Below are positions 4,193 through 5,033 of a DNA stretch of 5,033 bases, one piece after another (the stretch's first letter is position 1; every line of letters starts with the position of its first letter). Below the pieces are notes generated by a model that was not told the origin of the DNA, did no database searches, and worked only from the letters and a program-made list of their open reading frames with translations. A program made the translations under genes and the position numbers. The stretch comes from Candidatus Alloscillospira gallinarum (GTDB lineage Bacteria; Bacillota; Clostridia; Oscillospirales; Oscillospiraceae), in the NCBI GenBank assembly GCA_904420055.1, contig CAJFTV010000046.1, positions 1-5,033 of the forward strand. Direction: 5' to 3'.

Positions 4193-5033
4193 CGAGGACC
4201 GTAAAACGCCGGGGCACAAAACTATGGAAGGTAATACTTGTCCTCATTCTCGCGGTTCTCTGCGCAATCACTCTGGACAGCACTTTCCGGTTGTCCGCAG
4301 AGGAATATGACATAGCATTTGAGACACTGCCTCCCGCATTCGACGGGTTTAAAATAGTTCAGATTTCTGACATTCACGGCAGAGAATTCGGTGACGGAAA
4401 CTCCCGGCTCCTGGAAAAGGTTGCCGAGGCAAGCCCCGACATTATTGTCATAACCGGCGACATGGCGGACGATAAGACCGACATGAGCTTTGCATACCCC
4501 CTGCTGTCCGGTCTCATGGAAATAGCACCCACATACTATGTCACCGGCAATCACGAATACGACAGCGCAGACCTTGACGGACTTCTGGAGGTTATATACC
4601 AGTGCGGCGTCACCTTCCTCGACAACGAATACGTTATGTTGGAGCGCGGCGGCGAGAAAATTGCCCTTGTGGGAGTATCCGACCCCAACGGCCGGGCGGA
4701 TATGCTCACTCCGGAGGAGCTTATGGACATTGTCCGTCAAAATGAGGGCGACTGCTTCACCATCGTATTAAACCACAGGAATAACCGCCTCCAGCGGTTT
4801 GCCGCTTTGGGGGTTGACCTTGTAATATCCGGGCATGCCCACGGTGGAATAATTCGCCTGCCTTTTACCGACGGGCTTATTGGCCCCGCAAGGGAAATTC
4901 TGCCAAGCTACACAAACGGCATATATACTGAAGGGAATACTGTTATGTTTGTCTCCCGCGGTCTCGCGGGACACCCCCGGTTTTTGAATAATCCGCACCT
5001 TCCAATTATAACCCTCCGCTCTTCTGCGGCATA
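4189..5033 (+). CDS. Membrane-anchored calcineurin-like metallophosphoesterase (3' end at window edge)
   Basis: A YkuE-like metallophosphoesterase. The N-terminus is a short Lys/Arg-rich head followed by one hydrophobic helix (about 12-29, WKVILVLILAVLCAITL), so the catalytic domain is probably outside the membrane. All metal motifs are present: Asp61-x-His63 (SDIHG), Gly90-Asp91, Gly120-Asn121-His122-Glu123, His196 (LNHRN), and Gly215-His216-x-His218 followed by GG. These bind two metal ions for phosphoester hydrolysis. The start ATG at 4189 overlaps the NYN stop by four bases; no good ribosome site precedes it, so coupling is likely. The frame is open to the last base, 281 full codons plus TA. 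Since the family ends soon after the last strand (PIITLRS here), the final TA may be the start of a TAA or TAG stop, so the gene is complete or nearly so. Substrate is unknown; cell-envelope lipid or nucleotide substrates are known for relatives. Confidence 0.88.
   Translation, partial: MTRTVKRRGTKLWKVILVLILAVLCAITLDSTFRLSAEEYDIAFETLPPAFDGFKIVQISDIHGREFGDGNSRLLEKVAEASPDIIVITGDMADDKTDMSFAYPLLSGLMEIAPTYYVTGNHEYDSADLDGLLEVIYQCGVTFLDNEYVMLERGGEKIALVGVSDPNGRADMLTPEELMDIVRQNEGDCFTIVLNHRNNRLQRFAALGVDLVISGHAHGGIIRLPFTDGLIGPAREILPSYTNGIYTEGNTVMFVSRGLAGHPRFLNNPHLPIITLRSSAA

Noticed and set aside
4222..4740. Minus-strand open frame of 172 codons at the right end
   Set aside because: Antisense to the metallophosphoesterase, whose full set of metal-binding motifs is on the plus strand.

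Overview
The window looks like a piece of a spore-forming, mid-GC Firmicute of the class Clostridia (Lachnospiraceae/Oscillospirales type). The reasons are AGGAG-type ribosome sites, frequent ATA (Ile) codons beside GGC/GCC-rich ones, a CsoR-based copper operon of clostridial layout, and two perfect Spo0A (0A) boxes. No genus can be assigned from sequence alone.

Left part (1-2202, + strand): the end of a copper-handling operon. In order it holds the C-terminal two-fifths or so of a CopA Cu(I) export ATPase (cut by the window edge just after the phosphorylated Asp), a CsoR copper-sensing repressor overlapping it by ATGA, a small CopZ-like HMA copper chaperone, and, abutting the CopZ stop codon, a three-cysteine DUF5131 (phage Gp37/Gp68) family protein of unknown function. 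A strong intrinsic terminator closes the operon at 2166-2202. The promoter and CsoR operator would lie upstream of the window.

Middle (2203-2465): no protein gene is supported, but the stretch is highly organised on the minus strand. Two identical 11-mers containing the 0A box TGTCGAA sit 20 bp apart, upstream of a good sigma-A promoter (TTTACA, 17 bp, TATATT). The predicted transcript of about 120 nt lacks AUG and GUG. Its 5' end pairs with an internal segment around a GC-rich hairpin, then comes a G-free, C-rich linker and a terminator hairpin with a U-rich tail. I read this as a candidate Spo0A-controlled small RNA, and it is the most interesting item in the window. The rival reading is that these hairpins are only the 3' end of the phosphatase mRNA.

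Right part: a minus-strand protein tyrosine phosphatase (Y_phosphatase3 type, 2466-3224) is divergent from a plus-strand pair: a NYN-domain/OST-HTH putative ribonuclease (3398-4192), overlapped by ATGA by a membrane-anchored calcineurin-like metallophosphoesterase (4189 to the window end, at or very near its stop). The 173-bp divergent region carries one sigma-A-like promoter each way. The plus-strand promoter is bracketed by a perfect TTGACAC/GTGTCAA inverted repeat that looks like a repressor operator.
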